This document shows positions 57,646 through 64,000 of a DNA stretch of 64,000 nt, in pieces. The notes below the pieces were generated by a model, which saw only the letters and a list, made by a program, of their open reading frames with translations, did no database searches and was not told the DNA's origin. The position numbers were made by a program, and so were the translations under genes. The stretch spans positions 1-64,000 of the forward strand of contig NZ_JALGRO010000001.1 in the NCBI RefSeq assembly GCF_022815645.1, read 5' to 3'. Every line of letters starts with the position of its first letter. Position 1 is the stretch's first letter. This stretch comes from Curtobacterium sp. VKM Ac-2922. Lineage in GTDB: Bacteria > Actinomycetota > Actinomycetes > Actinomycetales > Microbacteriaceae.

Positions 57646-58317
57646 TCACTCCTTCGTGACCAGCCCGTGCTCGTGTGCGAACACGACCAGGCGGACGCGG
57701 TCACGCAGCCCGAGCTTGGTGAGCACGCGCGACACGTGCGTCTTGACGGTCGCCTCGCTGACGTACTCGTGCTGGGCGATCTCGCTGTTGCTGAACCCGC
57801 GGGCCGCCAGGTCGAAGATCTCCCGCTCGCGCGGCGTCAGGTCACCCACGGACGCCGGCACGTTCGCGGCACGCTCGGCGGTGTCGTCGTAGCGGCGCAG
57901 GAGCTCGCGGGTGGCAGAGGCGGCGAACACGGCGGTCCCCGCGTGCACGGTCCGGACGGCGGCGAGCAGGAACTCGGGGTCGGCGTCCTTGAGCACGAAC
58001 CCGCTCGCACCGGCGCGGATCGCCTTCGCCGCGGCCTCGTCGAAGTCGAACGTGGTCAGCACGAGCACCTTGGTGCCGTCCGGGCCCGAGTCGTCGACGA
58101 TCGCCGCCGTCGCGGAGATGCCGTCCATCACCGGCATCCGGACGTCCATCAGCACGACGTCGGGCCGGTGCCGTCGGACGAGTTCGACGCCCTCGGCGCC
58201 GTCGCCGGCCTCGCCCACGAACTGCAGGTCGGGCTGGGAGTCGATGAGCATGCGGATGCCGGTGCGGAAGAGCGCCTGGTCGTCGACGAGTGCGACGCGG
58301 ATGGGGGTGGTGGTCAT
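57646..58317 (-). CDS. NarL/LuxR-family response regulator
   Basis: This 223-residue protein has a receiver domain with phospho-acceptor Asp in DVVLMDVRMPVMDG and a LuxR helix-turn-helix (LTPREREIFDLAARGFSNSE, IAQHEYVSEATVKTHVSRVL). Its ATG overlaps the histidine kinase gene stop by 4 bases. It is the probable regulator of the adjacent FtsX-type transporter, whose ATPase gene starts 136 bases further on. Confidence 0.93.
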   Translation of the reverse strand: MTTTPIRVALVDDQALFRTGIRMLIDSQPDLQFVGEAGDGAEGVELVRRHRPDVVLMDVRMPVMDGISATAAIVDDSGPDGTKVLVLTTFDFDEAAAKAIRAGASGFVLKDADPEFLLAAVRTVHAGTAVFAASATRELLRRYDDTAERAANVPASVGDLTPREREIFDLAARGFSNSEIAQHEYVSEATVKTHVSRVLTKLGLRDRVRLVVFAHEHGLVTKE

Positions 58318-59552
58318 CGGGCGGTGCGCTCCTGGTCCATCGGGGTGACGAGCCCGCGGGGCATCTGTCCGCTGGCGGGGTGTGCGGGCATCCGGACGGC
58401 GACGGCGAAGTCGTCCCCGCGGGGCCCCGCGGTCATGCTCCCCCCGGACATGGTGGCACGCTCCCGCATGCCGACCAGACCGTGTCCGGTGCCCGGTCCA
58501 GCGCGTCCGTCGTCCGCGCGGCGGTTCACCACGTCGATCTCGACGGTGTCGGGGCGGTAGGTCAGGGTGGTCTGCACGGGTGTCCCCTGCTCGCCGTGCT
58601 TGTACGCGTTCGTCAGGCTCTCCTGCACGATCCGGTACACGGCGAGCTGGGTGGACGTCGGCAGCTTCGTCGGGTCGCCGCGTCGTTCGACCCGCACGTC
58701 GAGTCCGACCTGGCGCATCTCGCCCACGAGTCGCTCGATGTCGTCCACGTCGGGTGTGGGGGTGGTGCCCTGCTCGTGTCGGAGCGCGCCGAGCAGTTCA
58801 CGGACGTCGCCGAGCGCCCGACGCGCGGTGCCGGAGATGGTGTCGAGTGCCTGGTCCGCGATGGCGGGATCGGCCTTCAGCGCGTACCGGGCGCCGTCGG
58901 CTTGGGCGATCACCACGGCGAGCGAGTGCGCCACGATGTCGTGCATGTCGCGGGCGATCCGCACGCGCTCTTGCTCAACGGCCACGGCGCGGTCGGCCCG
59001 GGCGGCGTCGCGCTCGGCCAACAGCTGCGCTTCGCGGCTCATCCGGGCGGTCTGCCGGGTCCGGGCGACGATCCCGGCCAGCCAGGGCAGCAGCAGGACC
59101 GCGAGCACGACGGCCAGCGTCGCGATGGTGACCTGCGCGGACTCCTGCAGGGGCGTCGTCATCGACGGTGCGCTGATCCGTCGGAGGTAGTCGGGGATGC
59201 CGATGTACGCGGCTGCGACGAACCCGCCGAGGATCGCGGACACCAGTCCGGCGATCCGGACGCGCCGACTGCCGTAGGCGGCCGTCGTGTAGACGACCGC
59301 GGGGATGAACAGGTCGGCGGCGTCCGGCTGCTGCATCGTCGCCATCTGCAGCACGGCCCCGACCCAGGCGATCGCCAGGGCGAGCCCCGGGGAGAGCCGT
59401 CGGAACGCGAGCGCCACGGTCAGGACGACCACGACGACGTACGACACGGGCCCGTCGATGCCCCGAGCGGTCAGGACGCTGACGAGCAGCCCGAGCAGGA
59501 CGGCGACCGACACGTCGGTGACGATCTGGACGCGCAGCAGGGGACGGAACAC
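58314..59552 (-). CDS. NarL-type sensor histidine kinase
   Basis: This 412-residue kinase has about six membrane helices in its first 170 residues with little outside the membrane, then a short coiled coil, the HisKA_3 motif RVRIARDMHDIVAHSLAVVI and an HATPase domain (ESLTNAYKHGEQG, GTGHGLVGMRERATMSGG). I chose GTG 59552, which is 6 bases after a TACCGT box; starts further upstream would add 33 non-conserved residues. Confidence 0.9.
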   Translation of the reverse strand: MFRPLLRVQIVTDVSVAVLLGLLVSVLTARGIDGPVSYVVVVVLTVALAFRRLSPGLALAIAWVGAVLQMATMQQPDAADLFIPAVVYTTAAYGSRRVRIAGLVSAILGGFVAAAYIGIPDYLRRISAPSMTTPLQESAQVTIATLAVVLAVLLLPWLAGIVARTRQTARMSREAQLLAERDAARADRAVAVEQERVRIARDMHDIVAHSLAVVIAQADGARYALKADPAIADQALDTISGTARRALGDVRELLGALRHEQGTTPTPDVDDIERLVGEMRQVGLDVRVERRGDPTKLPTSTQLAVYRIVQESLTNAYKHGEQGTPVQTTLTYRPDTVEIDVVNRRADDGRAGPGTGHGLVGMRERATMSGGSMTAGPRGDDFAVAVRMPAHPASGQMPRGLVTPMDQERTAR

Positions 59553-59558
59553 CCGTCC

Positions 59559-59564
59559 ACGGTA
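59559..59564 (-). promoter_or_regulatory. -10 box of the histidine kinase gene
   Basis: TACCGT on the minus strand is 6 bases from GTG 59552, giving a leaderless message for the two-component system, separate from era. Confidence 0.5.
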
Positions 59565-59616
59565 CGTCGAGCCGGTCACCCGCGCGTCGTTCGCCGGGAT
59601 GACCCGCACCCGCCGG

Positions 59617-60552
59617 TCAGAAGCCGAGCCGACCGAGCTGCTTGGGGTCACGCTGCCACTCCTTGGCGACCTTGACGCGGATGTTCAGGTAGACGTGGCG
59701 ACCGCCGAGCAGCGCCTCGATCTCCGCGCGGGCCCGGGTGCCGACGTCCTTCAAGCGTTCGCCCTTGTGGCCGATGACGATGGACTTCTGGCTGTCCCGC
59801 TCGACGAACAGGTTCGCGAAGATGCGCAGCGGACCGTTCGGGTCGTCGTCGGGGTCCGGCTCGACCATGTCCTCGATGAGCACGGCGAGCGAGTGCGGGA
59901 GTTCGTCGCGGACACCCTCGAGCGCGGCCTCGCGGATGAGCTCCGAGATGCGTTCCTCGTCGGTCTCCTCGGTGATCGCCTCGGCGCCGTAGAGCGCCGG
60001 GGACTCGGGCATCAGCTTCGTGATCTCGCCGAGCAGGGCCTCGAGCTGCGTCCCCTTCGTGCCCGACGTCGGCACGATCGCGTCCCACTCACGCAGGGCG
60101 GACACCGCGAGCAGCTGCTCGGCGATCTTCTCCTTGCCAGCGCGGTCGATCTTGGTGACGATCGCCACCTTCTTGGCGCGCGGGAAGTGGTCGAGGGTCT
60201 CGTTGATGAACCGGTCACCCGGGCCGATCGGCTCGTTCGCCGGCACGCAGAACCCGATCACGTCGACGTCGCCGAGCGTGGACTGCACCAGGTCGTTGAG
60301 CCGTTCACCGAGCAGGGTCCGCGGGCGGTGCACGCCCGGGGTGTCGACGATGATGACCTGCCCGTCGGGACGGTGCACGATCCCGCGGATCGCCCGCCGC
60401 GTGGTCTGCGGCTTCGACGAGGTGATCGCGACCTTCTCGCCGACCAGGGCGTTCGTCAGCGTGGACTTGCCGACGTTCGGCCGACCGACGAACGAGACGA
60501 AGCCGGCGCGGAAGACGGGGGTGGAGGCGGAGTCGGAGTCGGGGGTGCTCAT
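59617..60552 (-). CDS. era: GTPase Era
   Basis: This 311-residue GTPase binds 16S rRNA and assists small-subunit assembly. G1 is GRPNVGKST, G3 DTPGVH, G4 TKID, and the C-terminal KH domain contains ERDSQKSIVIGHKGERLKDV. Its ATG overlaps the stop of the CorC-like gene by 4 bases, the last link in a run of coupled genes from phoH. Confidence 0.96.
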   Translation of the reverse strand: MSTPDSDSASTPVFRAGFVSFVGRPNVGKSTLTNALVGEKVAITSSKPQTTRRAIRGIVHRPDGQVIIVDTPGVHRPRTLLGERLNDLVQSTLGDVDVIGFCVPANEPIGPGDRFINETLDHFPRAKKVAIVTKIDRAGKEKIAEQLLAVSALREWDAIVPTSGTKGTQLEALLGEITKLMPESPALYGAEAITEETDEERISELIREAALEGVRDELPHSLAVLIEDMVEPDPDDDPNGPLRIFANLFVERDSQKSIVIGHKGERLKDVGTRARAEIEALLGGRHVYLNIRVKVAKEWQRDPKQLGRLGF

Positions 60553-61880
60553 GCGTGCGTCGTTCCTGTCGTGGTCGGTGCGGTGCCGTCAAACGCCCGC
60601 TCGGCGCCGGAGAGGGCGTCGGTGCGCTCGGCGAGCACGGAGATGAGGTGGCGGCGTTTGCCCTCGACGCGATCGGCCGTCAGCACGACGCCGGACACCG
60701 TCACGGACTCGCCGGCCGTGGCCAGGTGGCCGAGCTCCTTGGTCAGCAGGCCACCGGCGGTGTCGACGTCGTCGTCGTCGAGGTCGACACCGAACAGGTC
60801 GCCCAGGTCGTCGATCGGCATCCGGGCCGAGATGCGCCAGAGGCCGGCCGAGACCTCGACCCGGTCGATCACGGTGCGGTCGTACTCGTCGGAGATGTCA
60901 CCGACGAGCTCTTCGATGAGGTCCTCCATCGTGACCAGCCCGGCGACCCCGCCGTACTCGTCGACGACCAGCACCAGGTGGTTCTTTGCCGCCTGCATGT
61001 GCCGGAGCGTCTCGTCGGCGTGCTTGGACTCCGGGACGAACTCGGCCGGGCGCAGCAGCGAGGTGACGACCCGTCCGCCGGCGTTCTTGCTCTCGTACAG
61101 TGCGCGGGCCAGGTCGCGCAGGTACACCACGCCCAGGACGTCGTCGCTGTCGCGGCCGGTGACGGGCATGCGCGACACACCGGTGGCCAGGAACTGCTCC
61201 ATCACGGCGGACAGGGTGTGCGCGGCGTCCGCCGTGACCATGTCCGTGCGCGGGACCATGACCTCGCGCACCAGGGTGTCGCTGAACTCGAACACCGAGT
61301 GGATCAGTTCGCGGTCGTCGACCTCGAGCACGTTGCTCTCGGTGGCTTCGTCGACCAGGGACAGCAGCTGCTCTTCGCTCGAGACGCTCGACGTGCTGCC
61401 GTTGCGCCCGGGGGTCACCCGGTCGCCGATCAGCACGAGCAGGTCGGCGAGCGGTCCGAGCACGATGCGCACACCGTGCACGAGTCCACCGGTCGCCCCG
61501 ACCAGGGCGTCGGCGTGCGCCCGGCCGACGCTGCGCGGGCTGGAGCCGACCAGGACGAACGACACCGCGGTCATGATCGCCGCGGACACGATGAGCGCGA
61601 CCCACCAGGTGTCGAGCACCGTGAACAACGCGATGGTCACCAGGACGGCCGCGGCCGTCTCGGCGAGCACCCGGAAGAAGTTGAGCGCGTTGACGTGCGC
61701 CCCGACGTCGTCGGCGATGGCCTCGATCGCCCGTCGGCGCTTGTGCCCGCGGGCGATCTCGTCGAGGTCGGCTCGGGAGAGCACGCCGAGCGCGGCGTCC
61801 GACGCGGCGAGCAACCCGCCGAGGACGACGAGCACGAACGCCACCGCGAGCAGGACGGCGACGAGCAGCACTGCGGTCAC
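60549..61880 (-). CDS. CorC/HlyC-like membrane protein (DUF21-CBS)
   Basis: This 443-residue protein has an N-terminal DUF21 membrane domain with about four helices, two CBS domains ([20 protein letters not shown] and [20 protein letters not shown]) and a C-terminal transporter-associated domain ([20 protein letters not shown]). The family is linked to magnesium and cobalt efflux or resistance. The GTG at 61880 overlaps the ybeY stop by 4 bases. Confidence 0.92.
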   Translation of the reverse strand: MTAVLLVAVLLAVAFVLVVLGGLLAASDAALGVLSRADLDEIARGHKRRRAIEAIADDVGAHVNALNFFRVLAETAAAVLVTIALFTVLDTWWVALIVSAAIMTAVSFVLVGSSPRSVGRAHADALVGATGGLVHGVRIVLGPLADLLVLIGDRVTPGRNGSTSSVSSEEQLLSLVDEATESNVLEVDDRELIHSVFEFSDTLVREVMVPRTDMVTADAAHTLSAVMEQFLATGVSRMPVTGRDSDDVLGVVYLRDLARALYESKNAGGRVVTSLLRPAEFVPESKHADETLRHMQAAKNHLVLVVDEYGGVAGLVTMEDLIEELVGDISDEYDRTVIDRVEVSAGLWRISARMPIDDLGDLFGVDLDDDDVDTAGGLLTKELGHLATAGESVTVSGVVLTADRVEGKRRHLISVLAERTDALSGAERAFDGTAPTTTGTTHA

Positions 61881-62338
61881 CGCCCCCGACGCTGTGCGGC
61901 GAAGGCGGTCAGGATCTCCCCCTGCAGCCCGAACATCTCGGCCTTCTCGTCGGGTTCGGCGTGGTCGAACCCGAGCAGGTGCAGGATCCCGTGGCACGTG
62001 AGCAGCAGCAACTCGTCGGTGGTCGAGTGCCCGGCGGTCTTCGCCTGCGCCTCGGCGACCTGCGGGCAGAGCACGATGTCCCCGAGCAGTCCGGCGGGGG
62101 TGGGGTCGTCCTCGGTGCCCGGTCGGAGCTCGTCCATCGGGAAGCTCAGGACGTCGGTGGGCCCGGGTTCGTCCATCCACCGCACGTGCAGCTGCTCCAT
62201 GGCGCCTTCGTCGACCAGCACGATCGCGAGTTCGGCGTCGGCGTGGACGTGCATCGCGTCGAGCGCGAAGGCGGCGAGCCGCTGGACGGCGTCGTCGTCG
62301 ATCTCCACGCCGGACTCGTTGTTGAGCTCGATGCTCAC
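61877..62338 (-). CDS. ybeY: Endoribonuclease YbeY
   Basis: This 153-residue metalloprotein processes 16S rRNA 3' ends. The metal site is [11 protein letters not shown] and the conserved [10 protein letters not shown] is present. It overlaps phoH and the CorC-like gene by 4 bases at either end, the common phoH-ybeY-corC-era order. Confidence 0.96.
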   Translation of the reverse strand: MSIELNNESGVEIDDDAVQRLAAFALDAMHVHADAELAIVLVDEGAMEQLHVRWMDEPGPTDVLSFPMDELRPGTEDDPTPAGLLGDIVLCPQVAEAQAKTAGHSTTDELLLLTCHGILHLLGFDHAEPDEKAEMFGLQGEILTAFAAQRRGR

Positions 62339-63465
62339 CGGGGGCCTCCTCGGTTGTCGTCCGTCGGCCAGGGGCTGCCCTGGCGGTCCTGCGGCGGGCG
62401 TCCGCGACGTTCCGCGCGGTTCACACCGGCCGGGTTCGGCGTCGGTGGGGTGCCGCGTCCGCCCGGTCGGTGTCCGGCCTGTTCGGCGAGTCGCTGCTCG
62501 TCGTAGACGGTGTAGGCGTCGACGATGCGCCCGACCAGGGTGTGTCGCACCACGTCTTCGCTGCCGAGCCGGGCGAAGTGGATGTCGTCCACCTCGGACA
62601 GGATCTGCGTGACGATCCGCAGACCGGAGACGTTGCCGGGCAGGTCGACCTGGGTGATGTCACCCGTGACCACCATCTTCGAGCCGAAGCCCAGGCGGGT
62701 CAGGAACATCTTCATCTGCTCGGGCGTCGTGTTCTGCGCTTCGTCGAGCACGACGAACGAGTCGTTGAGCGTCCGCCCACGCATGTAGGCGAGCGGCGCG
62801 ACCTCGACCGTGCCGGCCGCCAGCAGCTTCGGCACGAGCTCGGGGTCCATCATCTCGTTGAGCGCGTCGTACAGCGGCCGCAGGTACGGGTCGATCTTGT
62901 CCGTCAGGGTGCCGGGCAGGAACCCGAGCCGTTCACCGGCCTCGACCGCCGGCCGGGTCAGGATGATGCGGGTGACCTCGCGCCGCTGCAGGGCCTGGAC
63001 GGCCTTCGCCATCGCCAGGTAGGTCTTGCCGGTCCCCGCGGGTCCGATGCCGAACGTGATGGTGTTCTCGTCGATGGCGTCGACGTAGCGTCGCTGCCCG
63101 TCCGTCTTCGGGCGGACCGACTTGTTGCGGCTCGACACGATCGGCGCACCGAACACGTCGGCGGGGCTGCGCGCTTCGTCGATGATGCGCGCCGAGGTCG
63201 GGATGTCGCCCTGGCCGATGTCCTGGCCACGCTTGACCATGCCGACGAGCTCGTCGACGAGCGCGCGGGCACGGGCCACGTCGCGCTCCGGGCCGGTGAG
63301 GGAGACCTCGTTGCCACGGACCAGGACCCGGACACCCGGGTACTGGCGTTCGACGGTCTTGAGCAACCGGTCCTGCGGACCGAGGAGCTGGACCATCGCG
63401 ATCCCGTCGACGCTGAGTTCCGAGACCGCTTCGGTCTCGGTGGGTGCGGATTCGTCAGCTGGCAA
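62335..63465 (-). CDS. phoH: PhoH-family ATPase
   Basis: This 376-residue protein has the PhoH nucleotide-binding core: Walker [32 protein letters not shown] and Walker [21 protein letters not shown]. An N-terminal KH-like region suggests RNA binding, and the C terminus is a Pro/Arg/Gly-rich tail. The start is a TTG at 63465 with GGAAGG 5 bases upstream, overlapping the HIT gene end by 11 bases. Confidence 0.93.
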   Translation of the reverse strand: MPADESAPTETEAVSELSVDGIAMVQLLGPQDRLLKTVERQYPGVRVLVRGNEVSLTGPERDVARARALVDELVGMVKRGQDIGQGDIPTSARIIDEARSPADVFGAPIVSSRNKSVRPKTDGQRRYVDAIDENTITFGIGPAGTGKTYLAMAKAVQALQRREVTRIILTRPAVEAGERLGFLPGTLTDKIDPYLRPLYDALNEMMDPELVPKLLAAGTVEVAPLAYMRGRTLNDSFVVLDEAQNTTPEQMKMFLTRLGFGSKMVVTGDITQVDLPGNVSGLRIVTQILSEVDDIHFARLGSEDVVRHTLVGRIVDAYTVYDEQRLAEQAGHRPGGRGTPPTPNPAGVNRAERRGRPPQDRQGSPWPTDDNRGGPR

Positions 63466-63796
63466 GGGTGCCTTCCTGCAGGTCGCCTGCGAGTACGTGC
63501 GCGTGCACGTGGAACACGGTCTGTCCGGCGGCTTCGCCGGTGTTGAAGACGAGACGGTACTGTCCGCCAGCGCGCTCGTCGGCGATGCGCTGTGCGGTGG
63601 CCACGATGTGGGCGAGGAGTCCGGGATCCCCGGCGGCGAGCTCGGTCACGTTGGCGTAGTCCTCGGTCTTGGGGACGACGAGCACGTGCACGGGCGCCTT
63701 CGGGGCGACGTCCTCGAACGCGATGACCCGGTCGTCCTCGGCGACGACGGTCGCCGGGATCTCACGCGCGATGATCTTCGAGAAGACGCTGCTCAT
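63455..63796 (-). CDS. HIT-family hydrolase (HINT type)
   Basis: This 113-residue protein has the histidine triad VFHVHAHVLAG and the N-terminal CxxC-less HINT pattern (FSKIIAREIPATVV, APVHVLVVPK). The family hydrolyses nucleoside phosphoramidates. The ATG at 63796 is 6 bases after TACGAT (63803-63808), another leaderless promoter candidate. Confidence 0.93.
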   Translation of the reverse strand: MSSVFSKIIAREIPATVVAEDDRVIAFEDVAPKAPVHVLVVPKTEDYANVTELAAGDPGLLAHIVATAQRIADERAGGQYRLVFNTGEAAGQTVFHVHAHVLAGDLQEGTLAS

Positions 63797-63802
63797 GGTC
63801 CC

Positions 63803-63808
63803 ATCGTA
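63803..63808 (-). promoter_or_regulatory. -10 box of the HIT gene
   Basis: TACGAT on the minus strand ends exactly 6 bases before ATG 63796, with no ribosome site. It could drive the whole HIT-phoH-ybeY-corC-era run. Confidence 0.5.
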
Positions 63809-63837
63809 GGACGCGCCACCGACCGGCACACCGGGCG

Positions 63838-64000
63838 TCACCAGCGTCCGAGCCGGGCCTGCAGCACCGCGAGGGCGGCCGGACCGGCGGTGGAGGTCCG
63901 CAGCACCGTGTCGCCGAGCCGGACCCGGACGGCACCAGCGGCTTCGAGCCGGTCGAGCTCCGAGCCGTCGATGCCCCCTTCGGGCCCGACGACCAGGACG
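63838..64000 (-). CDS. rsmE: 16S rRNA m3U1498 methyltransferase RsmE, C-terminal part
   Basis: The visible 53 codons encode [20 protein letters not shown] and, further on, [20 protein letters not shown]. These are the SAM-binding knot motifs GPEGG and LRTxTA of RsmE, which methylates U1498 of 16S rRNA. The gene runs off the right edge, so its start is not seen. It precedes the HIT gene by 41 bases. Confidence 0.88.
   Translation of the reverse strand, partial: VLVVGPEGGIDGSELDRLEAAGAVRVRLGDTVLRTSTAGPAALAVLQARLGRW

Overview
The window is about 64 kb of high-GC, gene-dense actinobacterial chromosome. Gene content and order point to a Microbacteriaceae member: glyS-dusB-dgt-dnaG, leuA-recO-uppS, rsmE-HIT-phoH-ybeY-CorC-era, and aceE-fasR-fabD-fabH-acpP-fabF. 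A Curtobacterium-like organism is my best guess, but it is inferred from gene order and codon style only. No rRNA, phage, insertion sequence or CRISPR array is visible. Two tRNA genes (Met, Asn) are present.

Region 1 (1-17.5 kb) is accessory. It starts with a carboxylic acid reductase operon (MarR regulator, phosphopantetheinyl transferase, reductase) divergent from a short-chain dehydrogenase, with two matching palindromic operators between them. Next come a TetR/flavin monooxygenase pair with twin operators, an ABC exporter and a squalene-cyclase-like protein. Then follows a compact carrier-protein cluster: AcpS-type transferase, acyl carrier protein, acyl-CoA-dehydrogenase-like flavoprotein, a class II synthetase-like amino acid:[carrier protein] ligase, and a tandem alpha/beta hydrolase. 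This cluster is the best candidate for an under-described pathway. A His-rich lipoprotein, a hydrolase and a peroxiredoxin close the region.

Region 2 (17.6-25.4 kb) holds the homodimeric pyruvate dehydrogenase E1 followed by the type II fatty acid synthase genes and their FasR-type regulator. Region 3 (25.4-34 kb) begins with a repeat-rich gap and carries DUF3145, DUF1684, an AI-2E transporter, a GT4 glycosyltransferase, a DMT transporter, peptide deformylase and a lipoprotein. Region 4 (33-40.6 kb) is a complete peptide-type ABC uptake operon (binding protein, two permeases, double ATPase) followed by an unusual ATPase and a D-2-hydroxyacid dehydrogenase. A second repeat-rich gap follows.

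Region 5 (41.5-64 kb) is mostly housekeeping: primase, dGTPase, Dus, YbaK, FrnE, GlyRS, a LysR/PLP-enzyme pair, UppS, RecO, LeuA with a leucine leader peptide, an FtsX-type ABC transporter, a NarL-type two-component system, Era, a CorC-like protein, YbeY, PhoH, a HIT protein and the 3' end of rsmE.

Three window-wide patterns stand out. Many promoters place a TANNNT-like box exactly 6 (sometimes 7) bases before the start codon, implying leaderless transcripts. Many adjacent genes overlap by 4 bases (GTGA/ATGA). Gene ends carry long GC-rich palindromes without T-tracts, and three gaps hold copies of a dispersed nested palindrome.
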